Positions 1 to 5,947 of a stretch of DNA of 5,999 bases are shown piece after piece. Both the position numbers and the translations under genes were made by a program. The stretch is from assembly GCA_030839105.1 (NCBI GenBank), contig JAUZEI010000035.1, positions 1 to 5,999 of the forward strand. The letters are read 5' to 3'. Within the stretch, counting starts at the first letter, position 1. Each line of letters opens with the position of its first letter. The DNA comes from Actinomycetota bacterium (GTDB lineage: Bacteria > Actinomycetota > Acidimicrobiia > IMCC26256 > PALSA-610). The notes under the pieces were generated by a model. That model made no database searches, was not told the origin of the DNA, and was given only the letters and a program-made list of their open reading frames with translations.

Positions 1-104
1 ATGGCGTGGCTCTTGCGGCCCTTCATGTCGACCACGAAGCCGACACCGCACGCGTCGTGCTCGAAGCGGGGGTCGTAGAGGGGGGGTAACTCGCGTTCAA
101 CCAC
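1..104 (-). CDS. gltB: Glutamate synthase large subunit, N-terminal fragment (partial)
   Basis: Only the first 34 codons are in the window; the gene continues past the left edge. Read from a GTG at 104 the protein begins [20 protein letters not shown] and goes on to [15 protein letters not shown]. The block [16 protein letters not shown] is the well-known start of the glutamate synthase large chain. Cys19 matches the nucleophile of the class II glutamine amidotransferase domain, which in this family becomes the N-terminal residue once a short propeptide is cleaved. The enzyme transfers the amide nitrogen of glutamine to 2-oxoglutarate, giving two glutamates, and works in the cytoplasm with the small subunit GltD. 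An in-frame TGA at 125-123 leaves GTG 104 as the only usual start codon. An AGGA lies about 10 nt upstream. The pentapeptide gene ends 113 nt upstream on the same strand, so gltB may have its own promoter. The identification rests on a short but distinctive motif. Confidence 0.88.
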   Translation of the reverse strand, partial: MVERELPPLYDPRFEHDACGVGFVVDMKGRKSHA

Positions 105-189
105 TGCGGCGTCGTCCTCGATTCAGGCGGTCAGCTCCGTTGGGATCTGGCCGCCGCGGGACGACATTGGCCCGTGGCGGAGCACGACG

Positions 190-220
190 ATTGTAGCGGT
201 GACGATCGACATTCCGTCTA
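190..220 (-). promoter_or_regulatory. Possible promoter for gltB
   Basis: On the minus strand a TACAAT hexamer (195-190) resembles the sigma-70-type -10 box. It stands out in otherwise GC-rich sequence. A TAGACG (220-215) matches four of six -35 consensus bases, but the spacer is 19 nt, longer than ideal. It would start transcription near 183, giving gltB a leader of about 80 nt. The -35-like box overlaps the stop codon of the upstream pentapeptide gene. This is motif reading only and is weakly supported. Confidence 0.28.
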
Positions 221-850
221 CCCGGTTTTCGGTCGGCCGGGCGAGGGCCGTCCGGCCGGGGCCGGCGCCGCGCCGGGGGGCGGCTCCTCGTCGTCGGCCC
301 GTACGTGCAGCCCGAGGGCCTGGGCGAGCGCGGGGGCCAGGCCCACGAGCTGGTCGACGCCGATCGTCGCGCCCGACAGCGCGGAGATACCCCGCAGCCC
401 GTCGAGCCGCGCCCCGCGCATGTCGACCGCCGCGCATCGGGCGCCCGAGAAGTCGGCGCCGGCCAGGTCGCTGCCGGCGAAGAGGATCTGCTCGAGACGG
501 CCGCCGGTGAAGTCGGCGCCGCCGAGCACCGAACCGTCGAACCGGACGCGGTGCAGCTGCGCGAGGCGGACGTTCGCGTCGTCGAGTTTGCAGTCGCGGA
601 ACACGACGTCGCGCAGATTCGCCTGGGGTAGTTCGATCGCCGAGGCCCGGCAGTCGACGAACTGCACGCGCTGCCAGACCGTTTCGGAGAAGTCGCAGCC
701 GGACAGATCGCACCGCACGAGCTCGACGTCGACGAATCGCGCCCGGGCGAAGACCTGTCCCGGTTGGCGGGCGTCGACCACGCGGCTCCCGATCGCCTCG
801 CCGTCCTCGTCGAGCTCCAGGGCCGAGCGTTCTTCGCGATCGGAATTCAC
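218..850 (-). CDS. Pentapeptide-repeat protein
   Basis: The protein is 210 residues when read from a GTG at 850. From residue 34 to 149 a Phe, Leu or other mostly hydrophobic residue falls at every fifth position (F34, F39, L44, L49, F54, W59, F64 and so on to L149). That makes 24 consecutive pentads with only A69 and C139 off-pattern, usually preceded two residues earlier by Ala, Cys, Val or similar. Such A(D/N)LXX repeats fold into a right-handed quadrilateral beta-helix; 24 pentads would give about six coils. Examples are LSGCDFSE, LGGADFTG and LAGADFSG. A predicted helical stretch (about 155-181) follows, then a Pro/Ala/Gly-rich tail. There is no signal peptide or membrane segment. The molecular role cannot be read from the sequence. 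A few relatives (Qnr, MfpA) mimic DNA and protect gyrase, but most are uncharacterised. The frame stays open upstream to an ATG at 1018, which would overlap the divergent ABC-F gene and translate an out-of-frame tandem repeat, so GTG 850 is preferred. A GTG about 70 nt further in, preceded by GGGAG, is an alternative. Confidence 0.85.
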   Translation of the reverse strand: MNSDREERSALELDEDGEAIGSRVVDARQPGQVFARARFVDVELVRCDLSGCDFSETVWQRVQFVDCRASAIELPQANLRDVVFRDCKLDDANVRLAQLHRVRFDGSVLGGADFTGGRLEQILFAGSDLAGADFSGARCAAVDMRGARLDGLRGISALSGATIGVDQLVGLAPALAQALGLHVRADDEEPPPGAAPAPAGRPSPGRPKTG

Positions 851-905
851 GACGGTGATGCTCGCGCGCCCGGTAACCTCGTGCCCGATGTCCTGATCCG
901 GCCGC

Positions 906-951
906 CTTTCCGAGCTTCTGGCTTTCCGAGCTTCTGGCTTTCCGAGCTTCT
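906..951. repeat. 16-bp tandem repeat, three copies, between divergent genes
   Basis: The unit ctttccgagcttctgg occurs at 906-921 and again at 922-937 with no mismatch. A third copy covers 938-951, matching the first 14 bases before the sequence diverges. A 16-bp period is not a multiple of three, so it would shift frame in any coding reading. This supports a non-coding intergenic location between the pentapeptide gene (start 850, minus) and the ABC-F gene (start 972 or 981, plus). Each unit contains the self-complementary AGCT. Iterated operator sites are one possibility and replication slippage is another; the sequence does not decide. Confidence 0.9.
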
Positions 952-971
952 CGTCCGCCGCTCGATCGCAG

Positions 972-2660
972 GTGTCTGCCGTGCCTTCCTCGTTTGCCTC
1001 TCTCGTCGCCCGTGACATCACCAAGTCGTTCGGTCCGCGCGTCGTGCTCGATCGCGTGTCGTGCACGATCGGTCCGCTGCACCGCGTCGGCGTCGTCGCG
1101 CCGAACGGAACCGGAAAGTCGACGCTGCTCAAGATCCTGGCCGGCCTCGACTTTCCCGACTCCGGCACCGTCACGATGACGCCGCCCACGGCAACCGTTG
1201 GCTATCTCCCCCAAGAACCCGAACGCCGTGCGGGGGAGACCGTGCGCGCGTATCTCGCGCGCCGCACCGGCGTGGCCGCGGCGGAGCTCGCGCTGGACAC
1301 CGCGTCGGCGGCGCTCGCCCGACAACGACCCGGCTCCGACGCCCAAAATGTCGACGACCGTTACGCCGACGCGCTCGAGCGCTTCCTCGCGCTCGGCGCG
1401 GCGGATTTCGACGCGCGGCTCGGCGCGGTGTCGGCCGATCTCGGCCTCGCGACCCGCGTGCTCGATCTGGAGATGACTTCGCTCTCCGGCGGTCAGGCGG
1501 CGCGCGCGAGCCTCGCCGCGATCGTGCTGGCCCGGTTCGACGTGTTCCTGCTGGACGAGCCGACCAACGACCTCGACTTCGCGGGCCTCGCTCGGCTCGA
1601 GCAGTTCCTGCACGACGAGTTGACCGGCGGGGCGGTGATCGTTTCGCACGACCGCGCGTTCCTGGACCGCGCGATCACCTCCGTCCTCGAGCTCGACGAG
1701 CATTCGCACTCGGCGAGCGAGTACGCGGGTGGCTGGCAGACGTATCTCGACGAGCACGCCACCGCCCGTCGCCACGCCGAGGAGCAGTACGCCGAGTACC
1801 GCTCACAGCGCGGCACGCTGACCGATCGGGCGCAGCGCCAGCGCCAGTGGTCGGTGCAGGGCAAGGCGAAGGTGAAGAGGTCGGGCGAGACCGACAAGTT
1901 CATCCGGGCCTTCAAGCGCAACAGCAGCGAGCACGTCGCGGCCAAGGCGAAGATCACAGACCGCGCCCTGGCGCGGCTCGACGCCAACGCCGTCGAGAAG
2001 CCGTGGGAGGGTTGGGATCTGCGCATGGAGATCGCGGCCGCGCCCCGCAGCGGCGCGGTGGTCGCCCGGCTCGCGGGCGCGATCGTGCGGCGCGGCGACT
2101 TCACGCTGGGTCCCGTCGACCTCCAGGTCGAGTACGGCGAACGCGTCGCGATCGTGGGTGCGAACGGCGGTGGCAAGACGACGCTGCTCGACGCGATCAT
2201 CGGGCACCGTGCTGTCGACGCGGGCGAACGGTGGCTGGGGCCGGGCGTGATCATCGGCGAGCTCGACCAGGCGCGCGCCGCGTTCTCGGGGGACGCGCCT
2301 CTTCTCGTCCGTTTCGGAGACGCGAGCGGCCTGGTGCCGAGCGAAGCCCGTTCGTTGCTCGCGAAATTCGGTCTGGGTGCCGAGCACGTCGCGCGACCCG
2401 CCGACTCGCTCTCGCCGGGTGAGCGCACGCGGGCGTCGCTCGCGCTGCTGGGTGCGCGGGGCGTGAACTGTCTCGTCCTGGACGAACCGACGAACCATTT
2501 GGACCTGCCCGCCATCGAGCAGCTCGAATCCGCGCTCGAGAGCTACGAGGGCACACTGCTCCTCGTCACGCACGACCGTGCGCTCCTCGACGCCATCGCC
2601 GTTACCCGCCGTATCGAAGTCGACGCGGGGCAGATCACGGCCGACGTTCCGATCGGCTGA
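972..2660 (+). CDS. ABC-F family ATP-binding protein
   Basis: The 562-residue protein has two ABC ATPase domains in tandem and no membrane segments, which is the ABC-F layout. These are soluble ATPases that act on the ribosome as translation factors or antibiotic-protection proteins rather than as transporters. Domain 1 has Walker A at 43-51 (APNGTGKST, with Ala in place of the usual first Gly), signature LSGGQ at 171-175, Walker B with catalytic Glu196 in LLDEPTNDLD, and H-loop His226. A charged, Lys/Arg-rich linker (about 265-345) corresponds to the arm that reaches toward the P-site tRNA in studied ABC-F proteins. Domain 2 has Walker A at 396-404 (GANGGGKTT), signature LSPGE at 480-484, Walker B with Glu505 in VLDEPTNHLD, and His534. 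All catalytic residues are present, so it should hydrolyse ATP. The start is GTG 972 or GTG 981; the latter has an AGGTG a few bases upstream and may be the true one. The subgroup, and whether it confers resistance, cannot be told from sequence alone. Confidence 0.95.
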   Translation: MSAVPSSFASLVARDITKSFGPRVVLDRVSCTIGPLHRVGVVAPNGTGKSTLLKILAGLDFPDSGTVTMTPPTATVGYLPQEPERRAGETVRAYLARRTGVAAAELALDTASAALARQRPGSDAQNVDDRYADALERFLALGAADFDARLGAVSADLGLATRVLDLEMTSLSGGQAARASLAAIVLARFDVFLLDEPTNDLDFAGLARLEQFLHDELTGGAVIVSHDRAFLDRAITSVLELDEHSHSASEYAGGWQTYLDEHATARRHAEEQYAEYRSQRGTLTDRAQRQRQWSVQGKAKVKRSGETDKFIRAFKRNSSEHVAAKAKITDRALARLDANAVEKPWEGWDLRMEIAAAPRSGAVVARLAGAIVRRGDFTLGPVDLQVEYGERVAIVGANGGGKTTLLDAIIGHRAVDAGERWLGPGVIIGELDQARAAFSGDAPLLVRFGDASGLVPSEARSLLAKFGLGAEHVARPADSLSPGERTRASLALLGARGVNCLVLDEPTNHLDLPAIEQLESALESYEGTLLLVTHDRALLDAIAVTRRIEVDAGQITADVPIG

Positions 2661-2664
2661 CGGG

Positions 2665-3480
2665 TCATTCCGCTCCCGCCCGGGCGGCGTAGAACGCGAC
2701 CGCGGCCGCGGTGGCGACGTTGAGCGAATCGGCGCCCGGTTGCATCGGGATCCGGACGTGCCGATCGGCCGCGGCGAGCCACGCGCTCGAGAGTCCCGGA
2801 CCCTCGGCGCCGAGGAGTAGTGCGGCTCGCTCCGGCCAGACGATCTCGTCGATCCGGCGCGCGGTCGGCGCCGGGGTGAGGGCGAAAGTCGTCAGCCCGG
2901 CGCTGCGTACAACTGCGAGCGACTCGATGCGCGTCCACGGGATACGGAGCACGTGCCCGATCGACACCCGCACGCAACGGCGATAGAGCGGATCCGAGCA
3001 TTCGGGATCGAGGAGTACGGCGTCGACACCGAGCGCGGCCGCGCTCCGGAAGAGGACCCCCAGATTCTCGTGGTCGTTCACACGTTCGAGCACGGCGACC
3101 CGGCGGGTGCCGGCGAGCAGCGACTCGGCCCCGGGCCGCTCCCATCGAGCGGCGGTCGCGACCGCACCCCGATGCAGGTCGAAACCGATTACCCGGCGTA
3201 GGACGGCGTCGGCCGCGACGTAGACCGGTGCGGCGAGTGGCGCCAGCACGTCCGAGAGCGCGTCGTATTGCGCGGGAGTGACGAGCACGGAGCGGACGCG
3301 TCGACCCGATTCGAGCAACCGGCGGACCACGAGCGGCGACTCGGCGATGAAGAAGCCACGTTCCCTCTCCACCCGCTTGCGGAGGTCGGTATCGGACAGA
3401 TCGACGTAGTCGACGAGGCGGGGATCGGCTGGGTCGTCGACCGACATGGGAGCGTTCACGGTGCACCGGCCACGGCTCAC
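2665..3480 (-). CDS. TrmH/SpoU-family RNA 2'-O-methyltransferase
   Basis: This 271-residue protein has the layout of the SPOUT (TrmH) class, which methylates ribose 2'-OH groups of tRNA or rRNA using S-adenosylmethionine. Residues about 40-110 form a substrate-binding-type region beginning with FFIAES. The catalytic domain has the three family motifs: motif 1 ENLGVLFRSAAALG (138-151, including N139 and catalytic-type R145), motif 2 LLLGAEGPGLS (221-231), and motif 3 IPMQPGADSLNVATAAAVAF (244-263), which forms the knotted SAM-binding site. The target nucleotide cannot be assigned. GTG 3480 is chosen because GGGAG lies 8 nt upstream. GTG 3459 and ATG 3447 are in-frame alternatives without a clear ribosome site, and conserved-looking sequence begins at SVDDPADPRL. 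The gene converges on the ABC-F gene with 4 nt between the stops. Confidence 0.92.
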   Translation of the reverse strand: MSRGRCTVNAPMSVDDPADPRLVDYVDLSDTDLRKRVERERGFFIAESPLVVRRLLESGRRVRSVLVTPAQYDALSDVLAPLAAPVYVAADAVLRRVIGFDLHRGAVATAARWERPGAESLLAGTRRVAVLERVNDHENLGVLFRSAAALGVDAVLLDPECSDPLYRRCVRVSIGHVLRIPWTRIESLAVVRSAGLTTFALTPAPTARRIDEIVWPERAALLLGAEGPGLSSAWLAAADRHVRIPMQPGADSLNVATAAAVAFYAARAGAE

Positions 3481-3488
3481 CTTGTCAT

Positions 3489-3493
3489 CTCCC
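3489..3493 (-). promoter_or_regulatory. Ribosome binding site deciding the methyltransferase start
   Basis: GGGAG on the minus strand lies 8 nt before GTG 3480. It favours this start over the two downstream in-frame candidates at 3459 and 3447, which lack a comparable site. Confidence 0.55.
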
Positions 3494-3600
3494 GGGTCGC
3501 TTCCGGGTCACTCCTGGCAGCGGCTTCTCGGCCCGGTTCCGGCTCAGGTGCTCGGCCGGGCGGGCATCCCGCACGCGTCGCGGATCTTCGGCGGATTTCG

Positions 3601-3639
3601 CGGCCGATCACTTTCAGCAAATCCACGCGAACGGCCGAT
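3601..3639. repeat. Direct repeat CGGCCGAT in the divergent intergenic region
   Basis: CGGCCGAT occurs at 3601-3608 and 3632-3639, 31 bp apart start to start (about three helical turns), upstream of the cyclase gene. Each copy contains the palindrome CGGCCG. The repeat could be a pair of regulator sites, but an eight-base match in GC-rich DNA may be chance. Confidence 0.3.
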
Positions 3640-3697
3640 ATTCCACTGAGGGGGAGACGCCCGCCCGGTGCGCCGGACGGTGTTCCAAAAGGGGGAA

Positions 3698-5305
3698 ATG
3701 AGGCACCAACCGCACGGCGAGCTTGCCGACACCGGAACGCCGGTCTCGGTCGAAGCGGCGTTCCGGCGCGTCCGGCTGTTGGCAGGCGCGCTCATCCTCG
3801 TACGCCTCTGGAGCACCGGCGCGCTCCCCCACGTCGAAGCGGTACTCCTCGTCGCCGCGTTCTGGTCGGTGAACCTCGTCGCGGTGATCGCCGAACGCGA
3901 GAGCGCGCGGCATCGCGTGCTCCTCGACGTCGTGCAACTGTTCGCGGACACGGTCGTCGTGCTGCTCGTCGCACTGGCGCAGCACAACCACACGAGCACG
4001 GAGTCCGCCGACTGGGCCGTACTCGTGCTGCCCGCGATCGAAGGCGCGGTCCGGTTCGGCATCGGGGGCGCGATCGCGGGTTGGGTCGCGCTCGCGGGCG
4101 GCTACTACGGCGTGAACGCCGCGAGCTCGCCGAGCCTCCAGGCGGCGACGATCGCGCAGCGGCTGACCGTGGTGCTGCTCGTCACGCTCCCGGTCGGGTA
4201 TCTCGCGGACTACCTCGTCGACGAGATCGCCGCCCACCGCCGGGGCCGGGATCGGGCCGAGCGAAGATCGGCGCTTCTGCACGCGGCGGCGCTGGGTGGA
4301 CGCCGGGCCTCGCAGCTCGACGTCGACGACGTCATCGACGTCATCTGCGCGACAGTCGTCGAGATGGGTTTCTCCGACCCCGACGTGTTCGAGGTGCTCG
4401 GACCGATGGGTGACGACCCCGCGAACGTCGCGGCCCGCGCCGTCCGTGGCTCCCGCACGAAGGTGACCCTCGAGCCCGGCGACCCGCGCATCCTTGCAGC
4501 GGCGTCCGTGCGGGTCGACCGCTCGGCGGCGGTCTGGCCGGCGGAATCGAAGGACGACGTCTCGGCGAGGCTGTTCGCGCTCCCGATCCCGATGATCGAT
4601 CACCAGTTCGTCGTCGTCATCTCACGGTGGAACGGCGACGGAACCGACATCGGCGCCCGGCCGTCCGCGGCCCAGGTCGAGGTCCTCGAGCTGTTCGCGG
4701 CGCAGGCGGGGGCGTCCTTGCACAACGCGCAGGTCCATCAGGGCCTGGAGGAGCTCAAGGACCGGCTCGACCACGAGGCGTCCCACGATGCGCTCACCGG
4801 TCTGGCGAACCGGCGCCGTTTCACCGAGGAACTGCAACGCATCACGCGGCGGGGCCGACCCGGCGACCTGATCGGCGTGCTCTTCCTCGACCTCGACGGC
4901 TTCAAGGTGGTCAACGACCGCTACGGCCACGAGGTCGGAAACGACCTGCTCATTGCGGTTGCCGCCCGGCTGCGTTCGTGCGTCCGGCCGGGCGATCTGG
5001 TCGCCCGCTACGGCGGGGACGAGTTCACGGTCATGGTGACCCGCCTGGAGAGCGTCGCGCCCGCCGCCTCGATCGCGACCCGGATCTGCGAGCTGTTGTC
5101 CGAGCCGTTCCTCATCGGTCCCCGAGAGATCCGCATCTCGACGAGCGTGGGCATCGCCTTCGCCCCGGCGCCGAACGCAGACATCGGCGATCTGCTCCGG
5201 CGGGCCGACGTGGCGATGTATCGGTCCAAGTCAGAGGGCAAGGCGCGCTGGACGATGGACCCGGGATCGCTCGAAACCGCGGGCGACGCGAGTTCCGAAT
5301 CCTGA
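3698..5305 (+). CDS. Membrane-anchored diguanylate cyclase (GAF-like plus GGDEF)
   Basis: The protein is 535 residues from ATG 3698 and probably makes cyclic di-GMP from two GTP. The N-terminal part has five or six hydrophobic segments (about 27-43, 47-65, 76-95, 107-140 as one or two, and 156-174), so it sits in the membrane; its sensor type is not recognised. Residues about 190-345 look like a GAF domain, ending in FAAQAGASLHNAQ and a short helical linker that leads into the cyclase. The GGDEF domain is complete: DALTGLANRR at 364-373, FLDLDGFKVVND at 397-407, the active-site GGDEF at 439-443, and an AMYRSK segment near 507-512. RPGD at 430-433, five residues before GGDEF, is an intact inhibitory I-site, so product feedback is expected. 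No EAL or HD-GYP domain follows. ATG 3698 has AAAAGG closely upstream. GTG 3668, preceded by GGGGGAGA at about 10 nt, would add ten residues. The gene is divergent from the methyltransferase, with about 217 bp between them. The input signal is unknown. Confidence 0.93.
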   Translation: MRHQPHGELADTGTPVSVEAAFRRVRLLAGALILVRLWSTGALPHVEAVLLVAAFWSVNLVAVIAERESARHRVLLDVVQLFADTVVVLLVALAQHNHTSTESADWAVLVLPAIEGAVRFGIGGAIAGWVALAGGYYGVNAASSPSLQAATIAQRLTVVLLVTLPVGYLADYLVDEIAAHRRGRDRAERRSALLHAAALGGRRASQLDVDDVIDVICATVVEMGFSDPDVFEVLGPMGDDPANVAARAVRGSRTKVTLEPGDPRILAAASVRVDRSAAVWPAESKDDVSARLFALPIPMIDHQFVVVISRWNGDGTDIGARPSAAQVEVLELFAAQAGASLHNAQVHQGLEELKDRLDHEASHDALTGLANRRRFTEELQRITRRGRPGDLIGVLFLDLDGFKVVNDRYGHEVGNDLLIAVAARLRSCVRPGDLVARYGGDEFTVMVTRLESVAPAASIATRICELLSEPFLIGPREIRISTSVGIAFAPAPNADIGDLLRRADVAMYRSKSEGKARWTMDPGSLETAGDASSES

Positions 5306-5422
5306 CCGGCACCGGACCGTGCGGCGGGACCGGATGTCGAAAAACCCTTGAAATTGCGCCTGATATCCCCGATTCCCCGCGGCGTTCGTGCCACGATGCA
5401 CCGGTACTTCCCAACATCGCAT

Positions 5423-5427
5423 GGAGG
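5423..5427 (+). promoter_or_regulatory. Ribosome binding site deciding the HU start
   Basis: GGAGG lies 4 nt before GTG 5432. It is the strongest Shine-Dalgarno match in the window. It selects this start over the in-frame ATG at 5396, which has no such site and would add 12 residues absent from typical HU proteins. Confidence 0.75.
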
Positions 5428-5431
5428 AAAT

Positions 5432-5857
5432 GTGAATCGCAGCCAGCTGCTGAACGCACTCGCAGAGGCAAATGAGTGGACCCGTCGGGAGGCCGACGAA
5501 TTCTTGACGTCGTTCACCGACCTGATCACGTCGACGGTGGCGACGGGCGAGGACGTTGCGATCTCGGGCTTCGCCAAGTTCCGTCGCATCGACCGTCCCG
5601 CGCGCATGGCGCGTAACCCCGCCACCGGCGAGCAGGTGAGGGTCGCAGCGAAGCGCGTCGCCCGCATCACGCCGCTGAAGGCGTTCAAGGACGCGGTGCT
5701 CTCGGGCAAGAAGGCACCGGCCAAGAAGGCCCCCGCCAAGAAGACCGCGGCGAAGAAGACCGCGGCGAAGAAGGCCCCCGCCAAGAAGACCACGGCGAAG
5801 AAGACCGCGGCGAAAAAGGCCCCGGCCAAGAAGAAGGCGGCCGCGAAGCGCCGCTAG
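5432..5857 (+). CDS. HU-family nucleoid protein with lysine-rich C-terminal tail
   Basis: The 141-residue protein begins MNRSQLLNALAEANEW, the usual start of bacterial HU. Residues 1 to about 92 form the DNA-bending domain. It includes ISGFAKFRRIDRPARMARNP (HU consensus GFG.F.....R..RNP), the arm motif RNPATGEQV whose proline inserts between base pairs in HU and IHF, and the closing helix TPLKAFKDAVL. Residues 93-141 are a low-complexity tail of eight pentads of the form KKxxA followed by KKKAAAKRR. It carries 20 Lys and 2 Arg in 49 residues and no acidic residue. This resembles the histone H1-like tails of mycobacterial HupB and streptomycete HupS, which compact DNA and can be acetylated. 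The tail marks it as that subtype, but a name is not assigned because lineages differ. GTG 5432 is chosen for its GGAGG and for homology. The upstream gap of 126 nt has a -35-like TTGAAA (5348-5353) but no convincing -10. A strong hairpin follows the gene, so it is probably monocistronic. Confidence 0.95.
   Translation: MNRSQLLNALAEANEWTRREADEFLTSFTDLITSTVATGEDVAISGFAKFRRIDRPARMARNPATGEQVRVAAKRVARITPLKAFKDAVLSGKKAPAKKAPAKKTAAKKTAAKKAPAKKTTAKKTAAKKAPAKKKAAAKRR
5726..5815 (+). repeat. Two 45-bp tandem units encoding the HU tail
   Basis: Units at 5726-5770 and 5771-5815 encode KAPAKKTAAKKTAAK and KAPAKKTTAKKTAAK. They differ at two bases by my reading (gcg to acg, and a final aag to aaa). A partial third unit begins at 5816, and finer 15-bp repeats flank them from about 5711. 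The near-identity of codons as well as residues suggests recent duplication. Confidence 0.85.
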
Positions 5858-5898
5858 TCGCAGCGTTCGGCGAGTCGTTCGATTCGCAGCGTCACCCC

Positions 5899-5929
5899 AA
5901 GAACCCCGGGCCCCGAGCCCGGGGTTCTT
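5899..5929 (+). terminator. Strong hairpin terminator after the HU gene
   Basis: A perfect 13-bp stem (aagaaccccgggc at 5899-5911 paired with gcccggggttctt at 5917-5929) encloses a 5-nt loop. It begins 41 nt past the HU stop. There is no long T-tract beyond TTCTT in the right arm, which is common for terminators in GC-rich actinomycetes. It separates HU from the next gene, which starts 18 nt later. Confidence 0.85.
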
Positions 5930-5935
5930 CGCGCG

Positions 5936-5941
5936 TACGCT
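5936..5941 (+). promoter_or_regulatory. Possible -10 box for a leaderless downstream gene
   Basis: TACGCT fits the TANNNT pattern and lies 6 nt before GTG 5948. This is the spacing expected if transcription starts at the first base of the start codon. No Shine-Dalgarno sequence is present between it and the GTG. The motif carries little information, so this is tentative. Confidence 0.25.
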
Positions 5942-5947
5942 CGCCGC

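Noticed and set aside
851..1189. Extending the pentapeptide protein upstream to the ATG at 1018 or beyond
   Set aside because: The extension translates the 16-bp out-of-frame tandem repeat and runs antisense into the ABC-F start; it contains no pentads.
123..1775. A 550-residue open frame on the minus strand spanning the pentapeptide gene and half of the ABC-F gene
   Set aside because: The translation is Arg/Gly-rich with no recognisable motif and lies antisense or out of frame to two well-supported genes. It is a typical GC-rich shadow frame.
1061..2422. A long plus-strand frame inside the ABC-F gene
   Set aside because: Arg-rich, low-complexity translation in the wrong frame, while the overlapping frame has all ABC motifs.
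5348..5376. TTGAAA at 5348 as a full HU promoter
   Set aside because: The -35-like box is fair, but the sequence at 16-18 nt spacing (GATTCC region) is a poor -10, so no promoter is called.
4627..5475. A plus-strand frame within the GGDEF domain running to the HU start
   Set aside because: It is a shadow of the cyclase coding frame with Arg/Pro-rich composition.
5008..5829. Minus-strand frame encoding a hydrophobic AGAFFAAVF-type repeat, superficially like a membrane protein
   Set aside because: It is the antisense reading of the HU lysine/alanine repeat; the HU domain and ribosome site on the plus strand explain the sequence.
5858..5892. Repeated tcgcagcgt at 5858-5866 and 5884-5892 after the HU gene
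   Set aside because: A nine-base match in a short GC-rich spacer, with no structural context beyond the terminator, is likely chance.
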